Under the pieces are notes generated by a model. It saw only the letters and a program-made list of their open reading frames with translations. It had not been told where the DNA came from and did not search any database. The translations under genes were made by a program, and so were the position numbers. From an uncultured Paracoccaceae bacterium (GTDB lineage: Bacteria > Pseudomonadota > Alphaproteobacteria > Rhodobacterales > Rhodobacteraceae): a stretch of DNA of 64,000 bases. This document shows, piece after piece, positions 9,044 through 17,714 of the stretch (within the stretch, counting starts at the first letter, position 1; every line of letters starts with the position of its first letter). Where the stretch lies: positions 1 through 64,000 of the forward strand of contig CALKOT010000011.1 of the NCBI GenBank assembly GCA_938092015.1, in the 5' to 3' direction.

Positions 9044-9457
9044 TCAAATTGCGTGGCGCCCATTCGCCGTGGTCGCGAGATCAACGCTCATCTCAGCGGC
9101 TGCGACCAGCGATGCCTCACCGACGCGAGCTAGCCGATGCGCAATAGCCTGAGCAGAAACTGTCGCTTCATCCAGGCAGCATCTTTCCAGACTGGCGGTA
9201 ATTTCGCTGACGCCACTCATCCCGACCTGTCCTGCGACCGCGACCAGATCATGTGCGATCGGCGCCATGGCGATAAGATCGCCCGAAGTGATGAGCTGTT
9301 CGATCCGCGCGATCCGTTCGGTCACTTCAAAGATCGCATCTTCGATCAGTTCGTCAAAAACAGCTTGCCCGACCGTATCGCGCAATTCTTTCATCGCAGC
9401 GCGTTCAAGTTGCACGCTGCCTTCACCCGCCTCCATAAACATCACCTGCGCAGACAT
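9044..9457 (-). CDS. HPt-domain (histidine phosphotransfer) protein
   Basis: A 137-residue helical protein whose middle matches a histidine phosphotransfer domain: IAHDLVAVAGQVGM with the phosphorylatable His69 corresponds to the family motif HxLKGxAxxxG, although the usual lysine and glycine after the leucine are replaced. Helices before it (ELRDTVGQAVFDELIED) and after fit the four-helix bundle. It would carry phosphate between a hybrid kinase and a response regulator, but no two-component gene lies nearby. It is convergent with the FAD hydroxylase. Confidence 0.62.
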   Translation of the reverse strand: MSAQVMFMEAGEGSVQLERAAMKELRDTVGQAVFDELIEDAIFEVTERIARIEQLITSGDLIAMAPIAHDLVAVAGQVGMSGVSEITASLERCCLDEATVSAQAIAHRLARVGEASLVAAAEMSVDLATTANGRHAI

Positions 9458-9507
9458 CCCATTCTCCCGATGATTACACCGCCGATGCAGGTTATGGGGC
9501 TGAGGTC

Positions 9508-10518
9508 TTAATTTAGGGTGAGCTTTCGCAAACCGTCCACAGCCATCGTCTCGCCGCAGGTAATGCCCCGGCGATTGACCTGGTCAAAACTCATCCACTT
9601 GGCAACGTTGGGATCGTTGGCGTCCAGCGCCCCAAGAGCGACCAGGATTGTTGCCATCGCCGCTTCAGCCGCACGGGTTTCGCCGTCGTTTATCTTCAGT
9701 GCGATACCAAGGCCCCGGTCTGGCAGAATTGCCGTGAATGCACCCTCGGCCCCAGTCTTTACGACAAGGCCGTCGCCCGCGCGCATCAGATCAGTGCAGG
9801 CGCGACCTTCGCCTGCGACTTCGAATGGATGCAGGGCTTTCGCCTGGCGAAGGGCGATCGCAGCTTCGGCCCGGGCGCCTTTCAGCGATGTTTCGGCGGA
9901 AGCAATTCGCGACATGGCGCGGGCAAGCCCTGTCAGACTGACGCCGAAATTCGGGGCGGAGCATCCGTCAATAGCATGGGCTGAAAGGTCTTCATCAGCA
10001 AGGTCGGCGGTAACTTCTGCAACGCGCTGCTGCACGGGATGTGAGAGATCGATGTACCCTTCGGTCGGCGCCCCTAAATGGCGGGCCTGACACAAAAATC
10101 CGGTGTGCTTGCCTGAACAGTTGTTGTGCAGCTGGCTGGGCGCCTCATTCCGACCGCGAAGGTCATAGAATGTGGTCTCGTCGTTTGGGGGTTGCGGGCC
10201 GCATTCAAGGTCAGCCTCGCTCAACCCCATTTCGGCAAGCCATTCCTGCGCCTGAGATGCGTGGGAATGGCTGCCCTGATGTGATGCGCAGGACAGCGCC
10301 AGTCGGCGCCACGTCAGGCCCATGGTGGCTGCGGCGCCGCTTTCTACCATCGGGATCGCCTGCAGAATCTTGCACGAAGATCGCGGCAGCATCGGCGCGG
10401 CGACATCGCCCAGCGCGAACGCTAGGTCGTCGTCAGGTCCGACAATCGCAACGCGCCCGTGATGCGCACGCTCAACGTATCCGGCGCGGGTCTGCGTCAC
10501 CAGAACAGGGTCAGTCAT
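9508..10518 (-). CDS. Type II-like asparaginase (Rhizobium-type, Asparaginase_II family)
   Basis: A 336-residue protein of the Asparaginase_II family, which hydrolyses L-asparagine to aspartate and ammonia and is unrelated to the E. coli enzymes. Diagnostic segments are RSSCKILQAIPMVESG near residue 46, CASHQGSHSHASQAQEWL, HNNCSGKHTGFLC and DGCSAPNFGVSL; their conserved Ser, Lys and Cys residues form the active site of this family. It overlaps the end of the upstream sigma-factor gene by 8 bp, so the two are translationally coupled. Confidence 0.88.
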   Translation of the reverse strand: MTDPVLVTQTRAGYVERAHHGRVAIVGPDDDLAFALGDVAAPMLPRSSCKILQAIPMVESGAAATMGLTWRRLALSCASHQGSHSHASQAQEWLAEMGLSEADLECGPQPPNDETTFYDLRGRNEAPSQLHNNCSGKHTGFLCQARHLGAPTEGYIDLSHPVQQRVAEVTADLADEDLSAHAIDGCSAPNFGVSLTGLARAMSRIASAETSLKGARAEAAIALRQAKALHPFEVAGEGRACTDLMRAGDGLVVKTGAEGAFTAILPDRGLGIALKINDGETRAAEAAMATILVALGALDANDPNVAKWMSFDQVNRRGITCGETMAVDGLRKLTLN

Positions 10519-11104
10519 TCAACAATTCCTCTTTGAATTCGTTGCCGAGCGCGCCACGCAGACGGGCGGCCGCCAGGCGTAGGCGCGACTTTACGGTGCC
10601 GACGGGGGTATCCATGCTTTTGGCGACTTCTGCATGGCTGAGACCTTCGAAGAAAGCCAGATGTACGGCAGTGCGTTGATCTGTGCTGAGACTGGACAGG
10701 GCGTCGCGCACCTTTGCATTCCGCATCTCGATTGCGACCTCCGCCTCGGCGGGCGTTGGCGGATCGGGCGCATATAGCGGATCATTCGGATCAGGCATTG
10801 GCCGGTTGGTTTTCCGAAGCATGTCGATCCGCCGGTTGCGTGCGATTGTGAATATCCAGGCTGAGGCGGGTGCGCGGGCAGGATCAAAGGTGTCGGCCTT
10901 GCGCCAGATCGCCAGCATAGCTTCCTGCGCAGTTTCATCAGCCTCATCGTTTCGGGCGCCGCTTCGGATCATTGCGCCTTTGATCCGGCCTGCATATCGC
11001 TCATAAAGTTCGCGAAATGCGTCCCTGTCGCGATCTTTGGCGATGCGCAGGATCAATTTCGCGTCATCCTTGGCTTTCAGCAGCGTTTCGTCGCCATTTT
11101 CCAT
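10511..11104 (-). CDS. ECF-type RNA polymerase sigma factor
   Basis: A 197-residue sigma-70 family protein with region 2 (AFRELYERYAGRIKG, WIFTIARNRRIDMLR) and region 4 (TDQRTAVHLAFFEGLSHAE, VGTVKSRLRLAAARLR). Such factors direct polymerase to stress or envelope regulons. The ATG at 11104 (MENGDETL) is chosen; the frame is open 57 bases further upstream but without a better start. No anti-sigma gene follows as would be usual; instead the 3' end overlaps the asparaginase gene by 8 bp. The 157-bp gap to the divergent IalB-like gene holds its promoter. Confidence 0.85.
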   Translation of the reverse strand: MENGDETLLKAKDDAKLILRIAKDRDRDAFRELYERYAGRIKGAMIRSGARNDEADETAQEAMLAIWRKADTFDPARAPASAWIFTIARNRRIDMLRKTNRPMPDPNDPLYAPDPPTPAEAEVAIEMRNAKVRDALSSLSTDQRTAVHLAFFEGLSHAEVAKSMDTPVGTVKSRLRLAAARLRGALGNEFKEELLND

Positions 11105-11261
11105 CGAAGATTCAATGCTGTCCCGGTTTGTCTTCCCAACCCTATATATTCGGCGCCGCAAGGCTGGCGTCCACCCTGCATTTTGTCATAGTATTGCGCG
11201 AATATCTGCACAAAGAGTGGACGTGCTACGTTCCGAGCGCAGGTTTAGGCGGAGAGCAGAA

Positions 11262-11792
11262 ATGAACGCAGTGATCAAATTCCTTGGATTTGTGCTGATG
11301 GCGGCGCTGATGACCTCTGGCGCAGCGCGCGCGCAAGTCAGCGACGCGGTAGCACAAAAGAAAGACTGGAGCATCTTTAAGCAGGGCTCTGCGGCGGATC
11401 GTATGTGCTGGATAGTCAGCCAGCCGATTTCGTCTTCGGCGAAGCGGGCCGGTAGCCCGGTTTCGGTTAAGCGAGGCGACATCTTTCTGATGGTTGCCAT
11501 TCGCCCGGGTGAGCGGGTGAAGAACGAAGTTTCGATGATGGCAGGCTATCCTTTCCGCAAGAACAGCGCGGTGAAGATGAAGATCGAGTCTGACACCTAT
11601 GAGATGTTCACCGAAGGCGAAGGCGCCTGGACTGATAGCGCGGAAAGCGACGACAAGTTGGTTGCGGCCATGCGGCGGGGATTGGATGCGAAAGTATCCG
11701 GTGTGTCATCGCGGGGAACGACGACGACAGATACGTTCAGCCTGCGCGGCTTTACCGCTGCAATCAACGAGGCGCGCAAACTCTGTAAGTGA
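11262..11792 (+). CDS. IalB-like periplasmic protein (invasion-associated locus B family)
   Basis: A 176-residue exported protein. Residues 1-25 are a signal peptide ending ARA-QV. The mature part matches the invasion-associated locus B family: a W-(S/T)-I-F segment (DWSIFKQG), a lone Cys in RMCWIVSQP, and a Cys near the C terminus (KLCK) likely to pair with it. Family members are common in alphaproteobacteria; outside pathogens their role is unclear and may concern envelope or respiratory stress. The ATG at 11262 gives a proper signal peptide, whereas the longer frame does not. Confidence 0.78.
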   Translation: MNAVIKFLGFVLMAALMTSGAARAQVSDAVAQKKDWSIFKQGSAADRMCWIVSQPISSSAKRAGSPVSVKRGDIFLMVAIRPGERVKNEVSMMAGYPFRKNSAVKMKIESDTYEMFTEGEGAWTDSAESDDKLVAAMRRGLDAKVSGVSSRGTTTTDTFSLRGFTAAINEARKLCK

Positions 11793-11817
11793 CTTGAGTT
11801 ATGCTATAGGAAGCGCC

Positions 11818-11845
11818 CTCTCCCCAATCGGAGAGAGGTGTTTTT
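11818..11845 (+). terminator. Terminator between the IalB-like gene and rlmN
   Basis: A 6-bp stem (CTCTCC at 11818-11823 with GGAGAG at 11830-11835) is followed within a few bases by five T residues at 11841-11845. It ends 15 bp before the rlmN start, so rlmN either has its promoter just before the stem or depends on readthrough. Confidence 0.65.
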
Positions 11846-11859
11846 CGTTGGAGAGCCTG

Positions 11860-13041
11860 ATGGCCGAACAGACCGCGATTGTACCTGACAGCCGCACGAT
11901 GCCCCGCATCGCGCCGAAGACGCTGAAGCCGAATCTGATCGGCCTTAGCCGTGATCAGCTGCGCGATGCGCTTCTCGCAGCTGGTGCGCCGGACAAGCAG
12001 ATGAAGATGCGGGTCAGCCAACTGTGGGGCTGGCTGTATCAGAAAGGCGTTTCTGACGCTGATCTGATGACAAACCTCTCAAAAGACTTTCGGGTCTTCC
12101 TTGCGGAGAATTTCCGGATTGCCCGGCCTGAGATCGTCACGCGGCAAGTGTCCGTTGATGGCACGCGCAAGTATCTGCTGCGGATCGACGGCGGACATGA
12201 GGTAGAGGCAGTCTACATCCCCGAAGAAGATCGCGGCACGTTATGCATTTCATCCCAGGTTGGTTGCACGCTGACCTGCACGTTCTGCCACACCGGCACG
12301 CAGAAGCTCGTCCGCAATCTGACGGCGGGTGAAATCGTGGGTCAGATTCTTGTTTGCCGCGATGACCTGGGCGAATGGGAAAGCGCGGGCAAGGACGCAG
12401 CTGACAAGCGCCTACTTTCCAATATCGTCCTGATGGGTATGGGCGAGCCGCTGTACAACACAGACAATGTCCGTGACGCGATGAAGATCGCGATGGACAA
12501 TGAGGGCCTGTCGCTTAGCCGTCGCCGCATCACGCTGTCGACCTCTGGCGTTGTGCCTGAGATCATTCGCGCCGGCGAAGAAATTGGCTGCATGCTGGCG
12601 ATCAGCTTTCACGCGACGACCGATGAAGTGCGCGACAAGCTGGTGCCAATCAACAAAAAGTGGAACATCGAAAAGCTGCTTGAGGCTTGCCGCAACTATC
12701 CCAAGCTGTCGAATTCCGAACGCATCACCTTTGAATATGTGATGCTGAAAGATGTGAATGACACGGATGCGGACGCACGGCGGTTGGTAAAACTGATCAG
12801 CGGCATTCCAGCCAAGATCAACCTGATCCCCTTCAATCCCTGGCCCGATGCGCCGTATGAACGGTCGGACTGGGACAGAATCGAAGAATTCGCTGAGATC
12901 GTAAACCGGGCTGGCTATGCTTCGCCCGTGCGCACGCCACGTGGGCAGGATATCATGGCGGCGTGCGGCCAGCTGAAATCGGCTACAGAGCGGGCCAAGA
13001 AATCCCGCGCCCAGATAGAGGCTGAGGCAGGCGCGGCCTAA
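11860..13041 (+). CDS. rlmN: 23S rRNA (adenine(2503)-C(2))-methyltransferase RlmN
   Basis: A 393-residue radical SAM enzyme that methylates C2 of A2503 in 23S rRNA and of A37 in some tRNAs. The cluster motif CTLTCTFC gives Cys136, Cys140 and Cys143; the two catalytic cysteines are Cys129 (TLCISSQVG) and Cys369 (DIMAACGQL). The GMGEPL and [12 protein letters not shown] segments are also standard. The start at 11860 (MAEQTAIV) fits the family; the long upstream extension of the frame overlaps the IalB-like gene. Its stop codon overlaps the convergent zinc-ribbon gene. Confidence 0.96.
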   Translation: MAEQTAIVPDSRTMPRIAPKTLKPNLIGLSRDQLRDALLAAGAPDKQMKMRVSQLWGWLYQKGVSDADLMTNLSKDFRVFLAENFRIARPEIVTRQVSVDGTRKYLLRIDGGHEVEAVYIPEEDRGTLCISSQVGCTLTCTFCHTGTQKLVRNLTAGEIVGQILVCRDDLGEWESAGKDAADKRLLSNIVLMGMGEPLYNTDNVRDAMKIAMDNEGLSLSRRRITLSTSGVVPEIIRAGEEIGCMLAISFHATTDEVRDKLVPINKKWNIEKLLEACRNYPKLSNSERITFEYVMLKDVNDTDADARRLVKLISGIPAKINLIPFNPWPDAPYERSDWDRIEEFAEIVNRAGYASPVRTPRGQDIMAACGQLKSATERAKKSRAQIEAEAGAA

Positions 13042-13301
13042 GCGCCGTGCCCCTGCCAGCGATCAAGTTTCGGGATGCCGCGCGTGAAAAGCCACGCCAT
13101 GATGCGGGGCATGCCTTTGTCCGTCAGGGCCTGGACGCAGTGATGCTGAAATTCCTCGGCCGAAACGCCTTGATGCACAAATGCGCCGTCGTTGTAACAG
13201 ATGGAACAGTACTGCGTGCTAAGGGCACCATCTGCTTCGGTCTCGTCACCTTTGGGATCCTTTGACAATGGCATGCCGCAGCTTTGACAACGTTGACCCA
13301 T
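13038..13301 (-). CDS. Small zinc-ribbon protein
   Basis: An 87-residue protein of the putative zinc-ribbon family (PF12674-like). Four cysteines in two pairs, Cys5/Cys8 (CQSC) and Cys32/Cys35 (CSIC), would hold a zinc ion; the rest is a short helical tail ([19 protein letters not shown]). The function is unknown. It is divergent from a MerR regulator and is very likely controlled by it, because a MerR-type promoter with a 19-bp spacer lies exactly upstream of this gene. Its stop overlaps the stop of rlmN on the other strand by 2-3 bp. Confidence 0.8.
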   Translation of the reverse strand: MGQRCQSCGMPLSKDPKGDETEADGALSTQYCSICYNDGAFVHQGVSAEEFQHHCVQALTDKGMPRIMAWLFTRGIPKLDRWQGHGA

Positions 13302-13337
13302 GGCGATTTCCTTTGAATACACATCAGATGATGAAAC

Positions 13338-13368
13338 ATATAGACTGCAAACCATGGACCAAAGTCAA
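13338..13368 (-). promoter_or_regulatory. MerR-type promoter and operator for the zinc-ribbon gene
   Basis: On the minus strand, TTGACT (13363-13368) and CTATAT (13338-13343) form -35 and -10 boxes separated by 19 bp, the overlong spacing typical of MerR-activated promoters. The spacer sits inside a dyad (13343-13366) with outer GACT/AGTC arms and a central CCATGG. The divergent gene beside it encodes a MerR protein, so it is the likely ligand-responsive activator. Confidence 0.7.
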
Positions 13369-13383
13369 TGGTTCAGAAGCGCC

Positions 13384-13752
13384 ATGAGAATTGGTGAACT
13401 GTCCCACCGTGTCGGCGTCAGCCGCGACGCCATTCGCCTCTATGAGCGACGCGGCCTGATCCAGTCGCAGGAAGGCGACGCTGAAACAAACAACTATCGT
13501 ATCTACCCCGAAGACGCGGTTCTGACGCTGGAATTGATTCGCGACGCGCAGGCCGCGGGCGTGACGTTGGCGGACCTGTCCATACTGATCGGTCAGTTGG
13601 CGGCGGTTGATGGCGATGATTTTGACGGCGATGCGTTTCTGGCGGGCAAAATTTCTGAGGTTGAGGCGCGTATCACCCAAAGCCAGCGGTTTCTCGAAAC
13701 GCTGAAGACAACGCGGCAGGCGTTGGAAGATGCGCCGAAGGATGCATCATGA
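13384..13752 (+). CDS. MerR family transcriptional regulator
   Basis: A 122-residue regulator with the N-terminal winged-helix MerR domain (MRIGELSHRVGVSRDAIR then LYERRGLI, residues 1-27) and a C-terminal dimerisation helix (about 80-120). There is no clear cysteine metal site in the C-terminal part, so a metal sensor is not suggested. The start at 13384 gives the canonical MxIGEL opening; an upstream ATG at 13354 lies inside the operator. It overlaps the next gene by 4 bp and faces the zinc-ribbon gene it probably regulates. Confidence 0.85.
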   Translation: MRIGELSHRVGVSRDAIRLYERRGLIQSQEGDAETNNYRIYPEDAVLTLELIRDAQAAGVTLADLSILIGQLAAVDGDDFDGDAFLAGKISEVEARITQSQRFLETLKTTRQALEDAPKDAS

Positions 13753-14324
13753 AGCGTTGGCGCGCGCCGTTTATCCGCATGACGATGCTGATCGCCGTGT
13801 TCTTTGCGATCTGGGTTTGGGCGGCGAAGGACGATCTGACAGGTCAGGCCAGGATCGTGGATGGCGATAGCCTTGAGATTTCTGGAACGAAAATCAGGAT
13901 CTATGGCATCGATGCGCCTGAACTGGGTCAGTCTTGTCTGGATCGCACGGGCGCGACATACGCCTGCGGACGCCTCGCCCAGCGACATATGAAAAAAGTC
14001 GCGAAAGGTCGCGTCACCTGCGAAAGCATTTAAACCGATCGCTATGGCCGCGACGTGGCCATCTGTTACGCAAGCGATACAGACCTTGGCGCAGCGATGG
14101 TTTCATCCGGCTGGGCGCGCGCCTTTCTCAGCTATTCCTTGCGATACGCGTCCGAAGAACAGGCCGCGCGAAAAGCCCGTCGTGGTTTGTGGGATGGGGA
14201 CTTCGATGATCCATGGGCGTTTCGTGAAGACGGGGTGCAGGACGATCTGATCGCCATCGTCTGGCGGTGGCTTATGGAAAACTGGCGCTGGCTGCTGGAA
14301 CAGGTGTTCCGAACTGGCGCGTGA
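13749..14324 (+). pseudogene. Thermonuclease (SNase-like) gene with internal stop
   Basis: The two halves lie in one frame and together make an SNase-like protein of about 190 residues: a membrane anchor or signal (residues 5-25), VDGDSLEISGTKIRIYGIDAPE, then after the stop TDRYGRDVAICYA, GWARAFLSYSLRYA and ARKARRGLWDG. A TAA at 14031-14033 separates them just before the conserved D-RYGR segment. The family cleaves nucleic acids in the periplasm or outside the cell. The N-terminal half alone lacks part of the active site, so the gene is probably dead. The start overlaps the merR stop by 4 bp. Confidence 0.85.
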
Positions 14325-14381
14325 TAAACTTCGCTTGATCCAGACCGGCTAATCCATTCTACACCTCGCACCGATGATTAA

Positions 14382-15575
14382 GTGGGCGAACCTGTGCGAA
14401 CCGTTCTTCTGATTTCCCCTAACGTGACCGACAAGATGGGCGGTGAGGCGATCAAAGCCCTTCAGTTCGCACTGTATCTCAAAAAGGTCGGGCGCCGGTT
14501 CAAGATCATCTGCCACGCCCGAAGCGCCCATGCGGTTGAGACCACGTTTGAAGCCGATGAATACGTGATGGTTCATGACAACTGGTTTCAGCTTTTGCTT
14601 TGGTACAGCGTTATCCTGCGCCCGTTTCTGAATCTCGATTTCAATCGCTGGGCTGCAGGAATAATCAGCCGGGGGTTCGACCCAAAGGCCGTCATCCTGC
14701 ATTACATAGCGCCGGTATCGCCGGTGGTTGTTCGTCTGCCGCCTGATGGGTTCGATTTTGTGGCGGGTCCAATGACCGGCAATATCTTCTATCCACCCGC
14801 CTTCAAGCATCGCATGTCAGCCAAGGACCGCATTCGCGAGACGCTGCATGTTTCGCTGCAAAAGCTGTCAAAGGCGCTGTTCTCTGAAAAGAAGCGCGCG
14901 CTTGCGCTGCTGGTGTCGGGGTATGAACGGACACGCGCATCGCTTTTGATGGCGGGGGCGCGTGAAGATCGGTTGGTCGATGTGGTCGATGCAGGGGTCA
15001 GCCCCGACATCTCTGCCCATGACCGCATTCGAAATGAGAGGCGAAACAACCGGTTCTTCTGCTCAGGACGGATGGTTGATCATAAGGGCATCGACCTCGC
15101 CCTAAAGGCGCTGGCGAAAACGACGGACATTCAGCTCGATATTTCGGGCGACGGCGAAAAACGGGCTGAGTTAGAGGCGCTGGCGACGTCGCTCGGCGTG
15201 GTGGACCGCGTGAATTTCCTCGGTTGGCTGCCTTATGACGATGTGGTGGGCGGCTTCAAAAACTATCGCGCCTATGTCTTCCCTTCGCTGGCTGAGGCGA
15301 ATGGGATCGTCATGCAGGAAGCCATGATGATCGGCCTTCCCGTCATCACCCTGCGCTGGGGTGGGCCGGGCGCGCTGTCGACTGATGATGGCGCGGTTTA
15401 TGTTGAGCCGACAGATGAAGCGAGTGTTGTGGCGGACATCGCTGCTGCTATGACCGATCTCGCGGACAATCCTAACTGCGCTGAGGCGATTTCCATCAAA
15501 GGGCGCGAGCTGGCCGAAGCGCGGTTCAAGTGGGATGATGTCGCCGCCAGCTGGATGGCGGTCTATCCGGATTAG
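14382..15575 (+). CDS. GT4-type glycosyltransferase
   Basis: A 397-residue family 4 glycosyltransferase with a GT-B fold. The C-terminal nucleotide-sugar domain shows SGRMVDHKGIDLALKAL (phosphate-binding Arg and Lys), ISGDGEKRAELEALA, FLGWLPYDDV and the EX7E-type PSLAEANGIVMQEAMMIGLPV. The N-terminal acceptor domain begins VLLISPNVTDKMGGEAIKA. Its product is probably a cell-surface glycan, but donor and acceptor are unknown. The start is GTG at 14382; a second GTG at 14394 is possible. It is intact between two broken genes. Confidence 0.85.
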   Translation: MGEPVRTVLLISPNVTDKMGGEAIKALQFALYLKKVGRRFKIICHARSAHAVETTFEADEYVMVHDNWFQLLLWYSVILRPFLNLDFNRWAAGIISRGFDPKAVILHYIAPVSPVVVRLPPDGFDFVAGPMTGNIFYPPAFKHRMSAKDRIRETLHVSLQKLSKALFSEKKRALALLVSGYERTRASLLMAGAREDRLVDVVDAGVSPDISAHDRIRNERRNNRFFCSGRMVDHKGIDLALKALAKTTDIQLDISGDGEKRAELEALATSLGVVDRVNFLGWLPYDDVVGGFKNYRAYVFPSLAEANGIVMQEAMMIGLPVITLRWGGPGALSTDDGAVYVEPTDEASVVADIAAAMTDLADNPNCAEAISIKGRELAEARFKWDDVAASWMAVYPD

Positions 15576-15578
15576 GGG

Positions 15579-17154
15579 CTATTCAGGCATTTCTGCGCGG
15601 CGCAGGCCTTCGGAATAGAGCTCGATATCCTCCTGCAACCCGCTAAACACTGCATCGCTGGTTAGAGAGATCGTCATTCCAGGCGCAAGCAGCGTCAGCT
15701 TATTCAGCACTTCGCGCGCCTCGTCCAGTCGACCTAATAGGCCAAGCGATCCGGCCATTAACCGCAGAGGTACGGGATTGTTTGGGTAATCACCGTAGGC
15801 GCGCTCAGCATAAAGCAGCGCATTCGCCGGATCGCTGCGAAATAATGCTGAAAAGCCGAGATGACAGATGTGAATACAGGCAAAGGCATCTCGTGGGCTC
15901 AGCCTAATGGATTGGTTTAGCAAGTCTTCAGCTTCGTCAAATTTGTGCCGCCAAACAAGCACCTGACCAAGAACCCCTAAGCCGCCAGCATGGTTCGAGT
16001 TGATCGCAATCGCACGTCGATACAGATCCTCAGCCTCCGGCAATTGCTTGGTGAAGTATTTGCAGAGGCCCAAGACGCTCAACGACCATTCGTTCTTGCG
16101 ATCGAGCTCTACTGCCTTGTTCGCTGCGGCGAGGGCCATTTTCATTGCTTCCGGCGCAGGCCGGTTCCAGCCGTAAATCGTTTCCATCGCATGACATTGC
16201 GCAAGAGCACAGCAACTGTCAGCATTTTCAGGATCGAGCGCCAAAGCCTGTTCCCCAAACGCTTTGGCGCGAAGCAAGCTGTCCGGGCTGAATGCGCCTG
16301 ATTCATACTCTGCCCTTGAATTCAGCTGCCAGACAGTCAGATCGACCGAGGGTCGTCTGCTGGCGCGTTTGATCTCTGCCGCTGTGACCTCTGGCTCTAC
16401 AATAGATGCAATCTGGCCGCTGATATGATCCTGAAAGTCGAATACATCTTCGACATCACCGTCATACTTTTCCGCCCAGACATGATGGTCATTGATGGCG
16501 TCGATCAGCTGTACAGTTACGCGAAGACGCTTTCCGGCGCTTCGAACGCTGCCTTCCAGAACATACTGAACGCCTAACGCACGCGATACCTCACGCACAT
16601 TCACATTGCGGCCTTTGAAGGTAAAGGCGGTGTTACGTGCAATTACAAAGAGGCGTCGAAACCGGCTAAGCTCGGTCGTCAGATCCTCTCTCATCCCATC
16701 GCAGAAGAACTCTTGTTCGGGATCTGTAGACATGTTGGCGAAAGGCAAGATGATAAGGAAAGGTCTATCCGGCAGCTCAAACTGCATGGGCGCAGGTGCG
16801 GCGCCCTCAATCTCAACCCGCCAGACATCGACAGGTTCCGGGATATTCTTGACCTTTTGCGGGCCCATGGGGGTCAGCTAAGTATCAACTTTGCCCCGCG
16901 ACTGATCGTAGACGGATCGCGAAATGCAAGCGCCGCCGGGTGCAGACAGCGCCTTTAGCCGGGCGGCGACGTTCACTCCATCGCCAAGGACATCGCCGTC
17001 ATCTTCAACGATGTCACCCAGATTGACCCCGATGCGAAAGCGTAGGCGCTGATCCTCTGGCCCTTTTTCTCGTTCATCCATCTGCGTTTGCACATCTATT
17101 GCAGCGCGCACGGCATCAACTGGCGACGACAATCGTGGTGAGGCGGCGTTTCAA
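15579..17154 (-). pseudogene. Class III adenylate/guanylate cyclase-TPR gene with deletion and stop
   Basis: It is related to the large family with an N-terminal class III nucleotide cyclase domain, a TolB-like linker (FLIILPFANMS) and TPR repeats. Two lesions are visible. The N-terminal codons (TTG at 17154, KRRLTTIVVA) run out near 17120, then the frame shifts and resumes at SPVDAVRAAIDVQ, so roughly 55 residues of the cyclase core are missing. An in-frame TAG at 16878-16880 then separates the cyclase remainder (FRIGVNLGDIV, GDGVNVAARL) from the linker and TPR part, which stays open from 16868 to 15579. Without the metal-binding core the cyclase cannot work. Confidence 0.85.
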
Positions 17155-17166
17155 AATCTGATCAAT

Positions 17167-17544
17167 CTATCTTAGCGAAGGATCAACATGATCCCATGGC
17201 TGACCGTCATCCGTACGGATCACAGTCTGTGGCTTGAAGACAGACGGATCGTCCAAGCTGGCCGCATACACGCTAAGCGACGTAGGGAAACGGTCGGTGG
17301 ATTAGAAGATCGGTGATCCGCAGGTCCCACAAAACTCATGGCTAACCGCTGCGCCGCTGTCTGCTTTGGTCGACCAACTGGCCATCTTGCCAGTCACAGA
17401 AACCTGCTCACGCTCAACTTTCATGCCTGGCGCGTGGCCCGACCCGGTTGCGCGTTGGCAGCGGCGACATTGGCAAAAGAATGAAAACCCGGCCTCGCCC
17501 TCAATCTTGTAGCGCACCGCGCCGCAATTGCATCCGCCTTCCAT
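17167..17544 (-). pseudogene. GFA family (glutathione-dependent formaldehyde-activating-like) gene with internal stop
   Basis: The N-terminal 80 residues show a GFA zinc fold: MEGGCNCGAVRY, CQCRRCQRATGSG and HEFCGTCGSPIF supply the cysteine sets. A TAA at 17302-17304 then interrupts, but the same frame continues for 44 codons (STDRFPTSLSVYAASLDDPS) to a stop at 17167-17169, which is the normal C-terminal part of the family. The ATG at 17544 is used as the start. The family binds zinc and may handle glutathione adducts. A short copy of its N terminus lies at 19133-19183. Confidence 0.85.
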
Positions 17545-17714
17545 CGCTTTCTCTCTGTTCTGCAAGTCGGTTCCCCTTGAGGCTATATATGCTTAAGGTT
17601 GTGTATGCTAAATTTGCAACCGGATGCGGTTATCTGACAATCAGTGACCGGTCATTCTTCGTTGGTCTTTAAGCAGCAGTACGGTCGTCAAACCAGTCAG
17701 GGGTCGAAACTTCA

